A stretch of 64,000 nucleotides of DNA from an uncultured Schlesneria sp. Lineage in GTDB: Bacteria > Planctomycetota > Planctomycetia > Planctomycetales > Planctomycetaceae. The position numbers and the translations under genes are program-made. The stretch covers positions 1 to 64,000 of the forward strand of contig CAIQIR010000055.1 in assembly GCA_903871875.1 (NCBI GenBank), in the 5' to 3' direction. Within the stretch, counting starts at the first letter, position 1. The number at the start of each line of letters is the position of its first letter. The notes under the pieces are model-generated. The model ran no database searches. It was not told the origin of the DNA and saw only the letters and a program-made list of their open reading frames with translations. Below are positions 8,875 through 17,648 of this stretch, piece by piece.

Positions 8875-10452
8875 ATGAAATTTCTTGCAGGCCAAACCGT
8901 CGGCATCGACTTGGGAACGACTTACTCGGCAATCGCGCAACTCACCCCTGATGGCCAGCCGTTTTCGCTCTTGAATGCTGATGGTCGCAATATTACTCCG
9001 TCGGTCGTTCTGCTGGGTGAGGACGGCCAGATCGTCGTCGGCCCCTCGTTCGAGCGAATTTCGCAGGAAGCGCCAGACCGGATCGTCGAAGCCATCAAAC
9101 GGCAGATGGGTAATAAAGACTACTTTGTCGTCTATCAGAATAAGAAGTTGACGGCCGAATTCATTTCCGCACTGATCCTGAAAAAGCTGAAGCAGGACGG
9201 CGAAAAAACGATCGGTCCGATCGCCAACGCAGTCATTACGGTTCCCTATTATTTCAACGATGTTCGGCGTAAAGCCACTCAAGATGCAGGTCGGATTGCC
9301 GGCCTGAACGTTGTCGACATCATCAACGAACCAACTGCCGCGACGCTCGCCTACGCCTGGATGAAGGGTGAACTGGGACGATCCGATTTGAAGCAGGATT
9401 CCAAGACCATTCTCGTTTACGATCTGGGGGGCGGTACGTTCGACGTAACCGTCGTTCGTTACACACCGGTTCAGTTCCGCGTGCTCGCTACAGACGGCGA
9501 TGTGATGCTGGGTGGTATCGACTGGACGAAGCGGATTACCGATCACGTGGCGGAACAATTCTTCCGCAAATTTGGCGACGACCCCCGCAATGACAGCGAA
9601 GCGATCCGCAATTTCACGGTGGAATGCGAAGACGCGAAGCGGGCACTCAGTACCAAACAGCAAGTTCCTTTGTCGGTCTATTTCAAAGGCAAGACTCTGA
9701 CGCTGCAGTTCACTCGTAAAGATTTCGAGCGCATGACGTCCGATCTGTTGCAGCGAACACGCGACACAACGGAACTGGTCCTTCAGCAGGCAGCCGTTGA
9801 TCCTCGGATGCTGGACGAAGTGGTCCTGGTGGGTGGTTCGACCTATATGCCCGCCGTGGAAACGATGCTGTCCGAAGTCTGTCAGCGAAAGCCGTCTCGC
9901 GATCTGCGACCGGAAGAAGCGGTGGCGCAGGGTGCGGCCATCCATGCCGCGATCCTGGAAGCTCGCGAAAATCGCGGCATCGCCGGATTGAGTGACCTGG
10001 TCACCGCGCGGCTGAAATCGGTCAAAACGAACGATGTCAACTCGCACTCATTGGGCGTGAAAGTGTCGAGCCCCGAGGATCGCAATCGCAAGATCAATCA
10101 CATCATGATCCCGAGAAACTCCGCGATCCCGTTCAGTATCAGTCAGCGATTTGTTACCAACTCGGCCAACCAGAAGACGATTCACGTTTACATTCTAGAA
10201 GGAGATGCGTCCGATCCAGACGCTTGTACGCAAATCGGTGACTTCCGTATCGTCGGGCTGCCGCCCAATCTACCAGCCAATTCTCCCGTCGAAGTCACCT
10301 ATAGCTACGACGCGAACGGACGCATCCATGCTGTTGCCAAGGAATTGACGGGCAATCGTGTTGCCACAGCCGAAATTGTTCGAGATTCGGGACTGAGCGA
10401 CACCGGCGTGAATGATTTTGAAATGCTGGCGCGAGACTATCACGTCGAATAG
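8875..10452 (+). CDS. Hsp70/DnaK-like chaperone lacking the C-terminal lid
   Basis: A 525-residue Hsp70-family ATPase. The nucleotide-binding domain has the phosphate-1 motif GIDLGTTYSAIA (about 9-20), the phosphate-2 motif VYDLGGGTFDVTV and the adenosine motif EVVLVGGSTYMP. A beta-sandwich substrate domain follows, and the protein stops at about 525, whereas DnaK runs to about 640 with an alpha-helical lid and a GrpE/partner tail. It is thus a dedicated variant, not the housekeeping DnaK. The ATG at 8875 begins directly before the first strand (MKFLAGQTVGIDLG). It is followed by a J-like gene on the same strand. Confidence 0.92.
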   Translation: MKFLAGQTVGIDLGTTYSAIAQLTPDGQPFSLLNADGRNITPSVVLLGEDGQIVVGPSFERISQEAPDRIVEAIKRQMGNKDYFVVYQNKKLTAEFISALILKKLKQDGEKTIGPIANAVITVPYYFNDVRRKATQDAGRIAGLNVVDIINEPTAATLAYAWMKGELGRSDLKQDSKTILVYDLGGGTFDVTVVRYTPVQFRVLATDGDVMLGGIDWTKRITDHVAEQFFRKFGDDPRNDSEAIRNFTVECEDAKRALSTKQQVPLSVYFKGKTLTLQFTRKDFERMTSDLLQRTRDTTELVLQQAAVDPRMLDEVVLVGGSTYMPAVETMLSEVCQRKPSRDLRPEEAVAQGAAIHAAILEARENRGIAGLSDLVTARLKSVKTNDVNSHSLGVKVSSPEDRNRKINHIMIPRNSAIPFSISQRFVTNSANQKTIHVYILEGDASDPDACTQIGDFRIVGLPPNLPANSPVEVTYSYDANGRIHAVAKELTGNRVATAEIVRDSGLSDTGVNDFEMLARDYHVE

Positions 10453-10465
10453 CAGTGACGACGAT

Positions 10466-10506
10466 GGCCTGCCTACAGACGGTTTCTTTCCGCCTGTAGG
10501 GGGGCC
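10466..10506 (+). terminator. Long hairpin between the Hsp70 and J-like genes
   Basis: CCTACAGACGG (10472-10482) pairs with CCGCCTGTAGG (10490-10500) with one mismatch, and flanking GGCC (10466-10469) can pair with GGCC (10503-10506). There is no T tract, so it may attenuate or stabilise the transcript rather than fully terminate between the two genes. Confidence 0.55.
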
Positions 10507-10555
10507 TTTCACGCTCAGACCGCCGTATCGATGACCAACACAGGAGGATCCCCTG

Positions 10556-11596
10556 GTGACGATGGACGTCTACAAAGAATGGCTAGGTATCCCCGAAGGC
10601 CCTCGACCGCCTGATCACTACCAATTGCTGCGTTTGATCCAGTTTGAAGACAATATCGAGAAGGTGCGCAAGAACTACAAGAAGTTGAACGCGCATGTTC
10701 GCAAATACGCCACGGGGCAGTACTCGAACCAGTCACAATCGCTGCTCAACGAACTCGCGAAAGCCATGCTGTGCCTGACCGACGAAGAGTTGAAGCAGGA
10801 ATATGATCGCGGTCTCGGTCGAGTGGTCGACGATCGCGATGAATCAGGACGCCGTCCGATGACCTCTTATCTTCAAGATGAAGGTCTGATCACATCTGAT
10901 CAGGCACGTGAGGTCAAAGCCCATGCCGAACGGACGGGACTTTCGGTTCGCGATGCCATTGTGCAGTTGAAAATGGTGGATCAAGAGACAGCCGCCAAAG
11001 CGTTTGCGAGCGAAGTGGGACGATCGTATGTCGACCTGGCCGATCTGGTGCCCGAGAACGCCGCGATGGACATGGTTCCCAAAAATGTGGTCCGCCGCCA
11101 CAACTGTCTGCCGTTATTCATTGACGAAAACGACATCGTCGTCGCTTGTGCCGACGAACCAGATTCCGAGCTGGAAGACGAAATTCGACTCCGTTTTGGC
11201 AAACCGATCCGTCCAGTGATCGCCTCGGGAAAATCGATTAATCAGGCGATTGCCACCAACTATGCCGAGGGATTGCGAAAGGAAGCAGCCGAACCAGTCA
11301 AAGCCGCAGGGAAGGCGAAAAGTACGGCAAACCACGCAGTAGTCCAATCAAAACCCAAAGCCGAAGTTCTGACTGACGACGAAATCGCCCAGCGACGCCA
11401 ATTGGGAATGATCTTCATGTGTTGGTCATTAGTCATTCCAACGCTGCTCGATGTGTTTGTGCTATGGGATCTGGTCTGGAAGAAGGTTCTGCCGCGCGCG
11501 CTGTTCTTTTTGGAATGGGTCCCTTTGTCGACTCTGGCAATTGGCTTACCACTGGCATTCATGTTTTATAACACGCATGTCAAAGCGAAGAAGTGA
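10556..11596 (+). CDS. J-like/GspE-N membrane protein, partner of the adjacent Hsp70
   Basis: A 346-residue protein. Residues 1-85 begin VYKEWLGIPEGPRPPDHYQL and form a J-like helical domain in which the HPD motif is missing; a helix pair ending KQEYDRGL follows. Residues about 95-245 look like the N-terminal domain of type II secretion/type IV pilus ATPases (GspE-N/MshEN: L...G.I...Q...A......, then VPKNVVRRHNCLPLF). Two transmembrane helices close the protein (about 285-310 and 322-340), which places the domains in the cytoplasm. GTG at 10556 is chosen because AGGAGG lies eight bases upstream; an ATG two codons later is possible. Position next to the Hsp70 suggests a membrane-bound client or recruiter. 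Confidence 0.82.
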   Translation: MTMDVYKEWLGIPEGPRPPDHYQLLRLIQFEDNIEKVRKNYKKLNAHVRKYATGQYSNQSQSLLNELAKAMLCLTDEELKQEYDRGLGRVVDDRDESGRRPMTSYLQDEGLITSDQAREVKAHAERTGLSVRDAIVQLKMVDQETAAKAFASEVGRSYVDLADLVPENAAMDMVPKNVVRRHNCLPLFIDENDIVVACADEPDSELEDEIRLRFGKPIRPVIASGKSINQAIATNYAEGLRKEAAEPVKAAGKAKSTANHAVVQSKPKAEVLTDDEIAQRRQLGMIFMCWSLVIPTLLDVFVLWDLVWKKVLPRALFFLEWVPLSTLAIGLPLAFMFYNTHVKAKK

Positions 11597-11913
11597 TCGC
11601 GGGACGGGCCACCGCGCTTCGAGACATCCGCACGGCACTGTCGATTCCTCGACTGCGGGGAAAATAATCCCGCGTGGATGTGTCCGTCGCGATGTCGTTC
11701 AGCAGCATCGCATTATCACGTTTTCATGAGTTAATCGTGCAATGACGATGCGTGAGCTTCTTCTCGCTCGTGACCTGACCGGAAATTGAGCCGGCAATTT
11801 CTGCCGAACCGGTCTGGACACAATTGGCATCATCCTTACAATCCCGCCCGATCCGACGCTGGGGGGCGGCGGTGCGTCGACAGTTCTGTGTCCGTTCCTT
11901 AAGGACTGGTCGC
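11597..11913 (+). other. Intergenic region before the Gly/Pro-rich lipoprotein
   Basis: No gene is seen in these 317 bases. The stretch holds a hairpin whose arms AAATT and AATTT are flanked by ACCGG and CCGGT (about 11778-11812), followed by a good candidate promoter listed separately. Confidence 0.5.
11815..11842 (+). promoter_or_regulatory. Candidate sigma-70-type promoter for the lipoprotein gene
   Basis: TGGACA (11815-11820) and TACAAT (11837-11842) each differ from the consensus -35 and -10 boxes by one base and are 16 bases apart. Transcription would start near 11849, about 65 bases before the ATG. Confidence 0.45.
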
Positions 11914-12813
11914 ATGCGAAACCGGTTTGCTTTCATCGTTGGGATCATCGTTTTGGCGAGTCCCGGCTGCATGTATCACGGGGGTTACTACCCCAACGGC
12001 TATAACAATGGCTATTACGGCGCAGGCCCCTCCGTCCTGCCGCCGCAGCAGCCTTGGAACGCCTATCCCAGCGGGCCGCCGATGAATCAGCCGATCTATA
12101 CTCCCGGCGGTACGGGCCCCACTCCTTTAGATGGAGGCGGAACGACCGTTCCCAGCGGTGGCACCCAACCCGGCAGCTCTCCGTCAACGTGGCAGACCCC
12201 GTCGACATATGACACTCCTGGGGGAGGCGGGAATAGCGCACCTCCGTTCAACCCGAATCCCGGAACCAGCGGCGGCAGCGTGCCGAATCCGCTCGATGAT
12301 CCGAATAGCAGCCGTTCTCCGGGAGCGCAGCGCCCCATGCTGAGTCCCACCTCCACTTCGCGGGTCTCAGATGACGTTTCCTCGCCATTCAGCCAAGAAG
12401 ATTCCAGTCGCCTGCCGCGTAATTTCGCCGACGAAAATGTCGTCGAAGCGGACGAAGCTTTTCAGACTCCCGTTCGACAAACATCAGGATTTGGTGACGG
12501 TGACGTTCAACAAGCCAATCGAACCACGCTGCCATCTCAAGCTTCCTCCAAAATGTATGGACATGATCGCCAATTCCAATGGGTGAAGGGGGTTGTTGAG
12601 TTCGACGAAATGAGCCGGAACTATGTGATCATATACGACAATAATCCTCCGCCATCCGATCAATTCGGCGGTGAACTGACGCTCGCAGAGCACCCGGACC
12701 TGGCCAATTTGCGGAACGAAGACAAAATCCGCGTCGAAGGAACGCTTGATCAAACGGTCACCGACTCGCGTGGTTTCCCGGTGTTTCGCATCACGCGATT
12801 GAAGAAGCAGTAA
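11914..12813 (+). CDS. Gly/Pro/Ser-rich lipoprotein of unknown function
   Basis: A 299-residue lipoprotein: signal MRNRFAFIVGIIVLASPGC with the lipidated Cys at about residue 19, then a Gly/Tyr/Asn-rich and Pro/Ser/Thr-rich disordered stretch (about 22-170), then a compact C-terminal domain (about 215-299) with the look of a small beta-barrel (QWVKGVVEFDE, DKIRVEGTLDQ, FPVFRITRL). The family is not known to me. The C-terminal domain is probably the functional part held away from the membrane by the flexible linker. The ATG at 11914 is eight bases after AAGGA. Confidence 0.78.
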   Translation: MRNRFAFIVGIIVLASPGCMYHGGYYPNGYNNGYYGAGPSVLPPQQPWNAYPSGPPMNQPIYTPGGTGPTPLDGGGTTVPSGGTQPGSSPSTWQTPSTYDTPGGGGNSAPPFNPNPGTSGGSVPNPLDDPNSSRSPGAQRPMLSPTSTSRVSDDVSSPFSQEDSSRLPRNFADENVVEADEAFQTPVRQTSGFGDGDVQQANRTTLPSQASSKMYGHDRQFQWVKGVVEFDEMSRNYVIIYDNNPPPSDQFGGELTLAEHPDLANLRNEDKIRVEGTLDQTVTDSRGFPVFRITRLKKQ

Positions 12814-13196
12814 GGTTCTGTTGTCGCGGTTTCCCTCCCGACCTTGGCGTCGATGTTGGGAATTCGCGGACAGTCACAATTCGAGCCGGTGATCAATGTC
12901 GCGAATATGATTCTCGCTTGATCACCGCCGAGGGGAGTTAGACGACCGCCCCTGCGTAATGACGTTTCTTGAGAGCTCTTTTTGGTTTCCAGGAAGCCCT
13001 TCAGGTGGACAAGACACTGAATGACTTCCGTTTGGCGATCAGCCGACTTCGGTTGACCGAATATATCTGGCCAAAACTCTCCGATTTTCATCGATCCAAG
13101 CCATCGATTCGACCCGTTTTTCTGCCGACGACGAATCGTTGCGACTCCGCCTGCCCTCGTAGTAAGCAACGAAATCCACTCTAGATACCAGACTGG
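12814..13196 (+). other. Intergenic region with a long inverted repeat
   Basis: The stretch holds the 10-base inverted repeat listed separately and no clear gene. The sigma-54 activator start downstream is uncertain, so the true non-coding region may extend to about 13322. Confidence 0.45.
12887..12927. terminator. Perfect 10-base inverted repeat, candidate terminator or operator
   Basis: CGGTGATCAA (12887-12896) is the exact reverse complement of TTGATCACCG (12918-12927). The 21-base interval contains a nested GCGA/TCGC pair, so a long stem with a small bulge can form. There is no T run after it, so an operator role is also possible. Confidence 0.5.
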
Positions 13197-15338
13197 GTGG
13201 ACTCGCGCGTGGTGATCGGTATCATTACGATCCGTTATCCACACGTTTGTGAGATCATTCTCCCCCAAAGCTATCGATTTGATACCAGGTCGTCTGTGTT
13301 CGACCGGAAAGCGAGTTCGCTCGTGTCCACCAAATGGATTGCGTGGCAGCAGGTTGCATCACTGATTCAAGCCGACGACGCCGTTCGAGTACTTCAAGCG
13401 GTTGAACAACTAGTTGATGTCGCGGTTTCGGCCACTTCCACCGCCGACTTTCTACGAACGCAACTGCCGGAACTGGCAGGTGAACTGGCCGCAAATTCGG
13501 CCGGTGTCTTCTTACGGACCCCCGACTGGGTTGCCTTGGCACAACATGGGCGAATCGGTCTGAACGAAATGCCCAAAAGCCTCTTGATGGATGTCGTTGA
13601 TCGCGATGCTGGAGTGGTGGGGCCTGTCGACAATCTGCCAGGAACCTTCCTCGCTGCAACGCCTTTGCGAAGCCACAGCCATCCCGGAGCGGTTCTTGTA
13701 TTCGCAGGACGAAGCTTTCCCGACGACGTGCTACCTTCGGCAATGTTGATGTCCAAAGCGGTCGGCGCATGTCTGGACTTTCTTGCTCGACGCGGTCAGG
13801 CGGATCGACGCATCGAGCAATTGCAAAGCATTCTCAAAATCTCGCTGAATCTGTCGGCCGTTCATGAAACGGAACCACTGCTGGAATTGATCGCCCGCGA
13901 AGCAATTAGACTGCTCGACTGCGATCGAGCTAGCATCTTTATTTGGGATAAGGACCATCACGAAGTTGTCGCCTGTCCGGCGATTGGCGTTGAAGGAAAT
14001 TCGCTACGACTGCCCGACAGTACCGGTATCGTCGGTGAAGTCATTCATTCCGGAAAGACACTGCGCGTCGACGACGCTTATCACGATTCGCGGTTCAGTC
14101 GAAAAGTTGATTCCGCCAGCGGCTACAGGACACAAAACCTGCTTTGTGGACCATTGTATGGCTCCGACAAAAAGTTGCTCGGCGCGTTTGAGGTGATCAA
14201 CAAGAACTCGGGGTCTTTCACAGCGGACGACGAATTGGCGCTGGCGGATCTGTCTCTACAAGTGGCCGCCGCCCTTCAGAACACACGAGAACGAGAATCG
14301 CTACTTCGATCGCATCGCCAGTTGACCGAGCAGGTGATCAAGGGTGTGACGATCATCGGTGACAGCCCCGCCATGCAGGCCATGCGCAGCACAGTTCGTC
14401 GTTTGGCGACAACGGATTTGCCCGTGCTGATCTTGGGCGAAAGCGGAACAGGTAAGGAAGTGATCGCACAATCTTTGCACTATCAGGGACCACGCGCGAA
14501 TCGTCCATTCATTGCCGTAAACTGCGCAGCACTAACGGAAACGCTCCTCGAAAGCGAGCTGTTCGGACACGAGAAGGGAGCATTTACAGACGCCCGTGAA
14601 ATGCATCAAGGCAAGTTTGAGGTCGCCGAAGGGGGAACGATCTTCCTCGATGAAATCGGTGACATGAGTCCCGGTGGCCAAGCAAAACTGCTTCGAGTCC
14701 TCGAACAGAAAGTCATCACTCGAGTTGGCGGGTCACAGTCGATTCCTATCAATGCACGGGTCATTGCCGCGACAAACGCTCATCTCGCGGACGCCGTTCG
14801 CGCCAAAAAATTCCGCGAAGATCTTTATTTTCGCTTAAACGTTGTGACACTCGATCTGCCCTCGCTTCGCGATCGCCCCGATGACATTTTGCCGCTCGCT
14901 GAGTATTTTCTGAACATGTTCGCCATCCAGGCTCGACGACCTAATTTACAATTGTCGTCCGAAGCCCGGTCGCGATTGCAGACCCACGCGTGGCCTGGCA
15001 ATGTTCGCGAACTCCGCAATCTGATGGAACGCGTCGCCTTTCTGGCCCCCGGTGAGAAAGTGGAACCGGACGATTTGGCCTTCATTCTCAGCCCCGAACA
15101 GCAGAACGTTTTTGAGCCGTCGCTCGATCTGGGACTGGGAGAAGCCACCAACGGCTTCCAGCAGACCTTCATCCGCCGAGCGATCAAACGGGTGAAAGGG
15201 AACATGAGCGAAGCCGCACGACTGCTGGGCCTGCATCGGTCGAACCTCTACCGAAAGATGCGGCAACTGGGCATGAACGAAGCGGGTGGTAAAGGCGACG
15301 ATGGAGAAGACGATTTCATCGGCGTCGATGAAGTATGA
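13197..15338 (+). CDS. GAF-domain sigma-54-dependent transcriptional activator (Fis-type HTH)
   Basis: An enhancer-binding protein that would drive sigma-54 promoters. Residues about 85-195 look like a divergent GAF-type domain and 215-365 a clear GAF domain (DCDRASIFIW). The AAA+ domain has Walker A GESGTGKE (414-421), the sigma-54 loop GAFTDA (461-466) and Walker B FLDEIGD (483-489). A Fis-type helix-turn-helix (SEAARLLGLHRSNLYRKM) follows at about 670-700. The GAF signal is unknown; no kinase is nearby, so a small ligand or redox signal is inferred. The GTG start at 13197 has no good ribosome binding site; GTG at 13323 is a plausible alternative. Confidence 0.88.
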   Translation: MDSRVVIGIITIRYPHVCEIILPQSYRFDTRSSVFDRKASSLVSTKWIAWQQVASLIQADDAVRVLQAVEQLVDVAVSATSTADFLRTQLPELAGELAANSAGVFLRTPDWVALAQHGRIGLNEMPKSLLMDVVDRDAGVVGPVDNLPGTFLAATPLRSHSHPGAVLVFAGRSFPDDVLPSAMLMSKAVGACLDFLARRGQADRRIEQLQSILKISLNLSAVHETEPLLELIAREAIRLLDCDRASIFIWDKDHHEVVACPAIGVEGNSLRLPDSTGIVGEVIHSGKTLRVDDAYHDSRFSRKVDSASGYRTQNLLCGPLYGSDKKLLGAFEVINKNSGSFTADDELALADLSLQVAAALQNTRERESLLRSHRQLTEQVIKGVTIIGDSPAMQAMRSTVRRLATTDLPVLILGESGTGKEVIAQSLHYQGPRANRPFIAVNCAALTETLLESELFGHEKGAFTDAREMHQGKFEVAEGGTIFLDEIGDMSPGGQAKLLRVLEQKVITRVGGSQSIPINARVIAATNAHLADAVRAKKFREDLYFRLNVVTLDLPSLRDRPDDILPLAEYFLNMFAIQARRPNLQLSSEARSRLQTHAWPGNVRELRNLMERVAFLAPGEKVEPDDLAFILSPEQQNVFEPSLDLGLGEATNGFQQTFIRRAIKRVKGNMSEAARLLGLHRSNLYRKMRQLGMNEAGGKGDDGEDDFIGVDEV
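13235..13243 (+). promoter_or_regulatory. Single perfect DnaA box
   Basis: TTATCCACA matches the strong DnaA-box consensus exactly. It is isolated: no other box is seen nearby, and it lies in or just before the 5' end of the sigma-54 activator gene. It may be chance or a regulatory site. Confidence 0.3.
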
Positions 15339-15553
15339 AACCATCAGAGGATCACCTGCCAACTCGCGGCGACGATGGGCCGACGAAAAAATTGCTCAAA
15401 TTGAATCGAAATTCTCCGCAGGACATCTGTTACACTTAAGGACGGATGGCCGGTTTCTTCCGAGAGGTCTGATTCGATCGCACGGCAGCGAGACCCGTTG
15501 GCAACCGTCGTCCCGTCACCAGCTGAACAGGTATCATTTCTGGAGACATCGTG

Positions 15554-17113
15554 ATGGCGATCGTGAATTCAACACGGTTCAGTACCAAACGAGTCATCGC
15601 AACCATCATTCTCGCATCGTTGTCAGGTCTGCCAAGTCATGTGTCTGCGCAAGAATCAAAGCCCGCGACATTGCCCGATGGTCTGGTTCTCAAAACACCC
15701 ACCATTCCTGCGGAGGTGACGGGTACTCTTCGATCTCTCAATGAATCCCTTTCACACAACTTATCGCCCTCGGACAACGCAGCCGTCTACCTGGTTCAAC
15801 TGTTCGGAGAAAATGTCTTCGAACCCAAACTGCGAGCAAATTCCCTCGACATGTTGGGGATTGAACACCTGTCGAAGACTGCACCGCAGTTTGTTTATGT
15901 CGAGCCGTTTGTCAGATCTCAAGGCGTGACGACACGCGAAGGTGCAGCGCGAAACGATGCGGCGCTGCCAGACCAGATTGTCATCGGCAGTGAGAAGCCC
16001 TGGAACCGAACGCAGTATCCAAGCCTCTTTGCCTACCTCACGTTCAACCGTGGGGCACTCGATGATGTTGTGGCACTATCGGAGAAGCCAAGATACTACT
16101 GCCCTGTTCTGACCGACCAGGATCCTCCACAAATCCTGACGGCCTCGTTAGCAGTTGAGCGCCGGCTGCCATTTCTCGTTCAAGTTCTGACAGCCAGAGC
16201 CATGCTTCGCTTCGCGGAACACAAGGTCGTCCCAGCCCTGGACGATCTGCTGGCCTGTCAAAGACTCGGCTTGCTACTGGCGGTGGGATCTCCCCTGGAC
16301 GTCTCTGCACCCAAAGCCCAATTGATCAACGAAATCGTCTGTCATGCGTCGATCGCAATTCTCCAAAGCGGCCAATTGAGCGGCGAACAAGCTACTACGT
16401 ACCTGAAAAGACTGGAACGAATTCCCTATCTCCCACCTCCAAATGTGGCAGCCAATCAGGGCGAAAGAGCAATCCTGCATCAAGAAATTGAATTATTGAA
16501 ACGCGAGGATACGTCACTGCGGGAATTCTTCGACCTACCCGACACCGAGGGTTTGAAACATCTGGAACAGATTCGATTGTCCGAAATCCGATGGGATCAG
16601 GCGATCCAACGGGCCGATGAGATTCAGGATCAAATCGTGCAGGCGCTCGCGATTCACGATCGCAAAGAACAATATCAACGGTTTCAAAAATTGGATCTGG
16701 AAAACGCCGATTGGAAAATGAACTCTGACGAGAAGACTCTTGAGATCGCGGAATCCGTCAATAAGGATCTCGAACCGATCAGTCGCTGGATCGGGGAAAC
16801 GATGGCCATGTCGCTAAGACCCTGGTATTGGCAACGCCGGCTGTCCGATGATCGCTCACATGTTCGCCATGATCTGGTGACCGTCGGAATGGCACTTGTC
16901 GCCTTCGGCGGTGACCACGGCGAGTATCCTTCCAAATTGGCGGAACTTGCACCGAAATATCTCGAGACCATTCCGCTCGACGCTCATTCAGACGCACCTT
17001 TCAACTATGTCCGATTGGAGAAGAATCGGGCTCGCTTGTTCACGTGGGGCATCAATTGCCAGGATGACGCGGGACGAATTCAGAACGACGATCGAACCAT
17101 TGAGCTTCGTTAA
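15554..17113 (+). CDS. Secreted protein of unknown function, 519 residues
   Basis: An N-terminal signal peptide (hydrophobic about 16-28, probable cleavage after VSA near 33) is followed by a long soluble protein with no further membrane segment. The last 90 residues (VGMALVAFGGDHGEYPSKLA, later FTWGINCQDDAGR) resemble the C-terminal half of secreted planctomycete proteins with a pseudopilin-like end, where a Gly-Glu-Tyr-Pro turn and an Asp pair recur. The family is not known to me. The ATG at 15554 lies eight bases after GGAG; the GTG just before it is less well spaced. Confidence 0.75.
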   Translation: MAIVNSTRFSTKRVIATIILASLSGLPSHVSAQESKPATLPDGLVLKTPTIPAEVTGTLRSLNESLSHNLSPSDNAAVYLVQLFGENVFEPKLRANSLDMLGIEHLSKTAPQFVYVEPFVRSQGVTTREGAARNDAALPDQIVIGSEKPWNRTQYPSLFAYLTFNRGALDDVVALSEKPRYYCPVLTDQDPPQILTASLAVERRLPFLVQVLTARAMLRFAEHKVVPALDDLLACQRLGLLLAVGSPLDVSAPKAQLINEIVCHASIAILQSGQLSGEQATTYLKRLERIPYLPPPNVAANQGERAILHQEIELLKREDTSLREFFDLPDTEGLKHLEQIRLSEIRWDQAIQRADEIQDQIVQALAIHDRKEQYQRFQKLDLENADWKMNSDEKTLEIAESVNKDLEPISRWIGETMAMSLRPWYWQRRLSDDRSHVRHDLVTVGMALVAFGGDHGEYPSKLAELAPKYLETIPLDAHSDAPFNYVRLEKNRARLFTWGINCQDDAGRIQNDDRTIELR

Positions 17114-17648
17114 ACACTCTCTCAACCAAGATCCAGAAGACATTGTAGGTCATCGCCGAGTCCACCTTGCATTCAAAAAGTTGACTGCAGCATTCCGGCC
17201 GAAGTTGGGCTGTGACGAGTTACCTCAGTTCGATTCTTGAAGACCTGTTCGCCAAATCAAGCAGTGCCCCCATCTTGAAACTGGATAACGCGAACAATCC
17301 CGATCCCATTGATTCGCTTCAACTTTCGTCGCGCAGAGTAGATTCTCGTTGTTGCCAGTTTGTTCGTTTCTTGCGAAGCCGAATCGCGCAAACTGACTTT
17401 CAAACCGGACGCTGTGACCTCATATACCCGCCATGTGAATCCGGGAAAACTGCGATGAATTTGGCAATTGATCTGATCGTCCGACACGATCGATCATCAC
17501 AATGCGAATCTCGATCTTAACCCTCAAAACCGTCACACCTGCAACAACCCGCTCGACGATCACTATGCCATGGCGCTGAACGTCAGCGTGCCGGTGTCAA
17601 TCGGCAAAAACTGCAGATGAATGGCTGGATTGGTGCGAGGAGATGGCG
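17114..17648 (+). other. Intergenic region without a recognised gene
   Basis: About 535 bases between two plus-strand genes. Short open frames exist but have no family features or ribosome binding sites, and I see no terminator or RNA gene in it. The promoter of the YHS-domain protein should lie at its end. Confidence 0.4.

Noticed and set aside
8857-10047. Long minus-strand open frame of 396 codons opposite the Hsp70 gene
   Set aside because: It is antisense to a clear Hsp70; its residue pattern is a shadow of the plus-strand codons.
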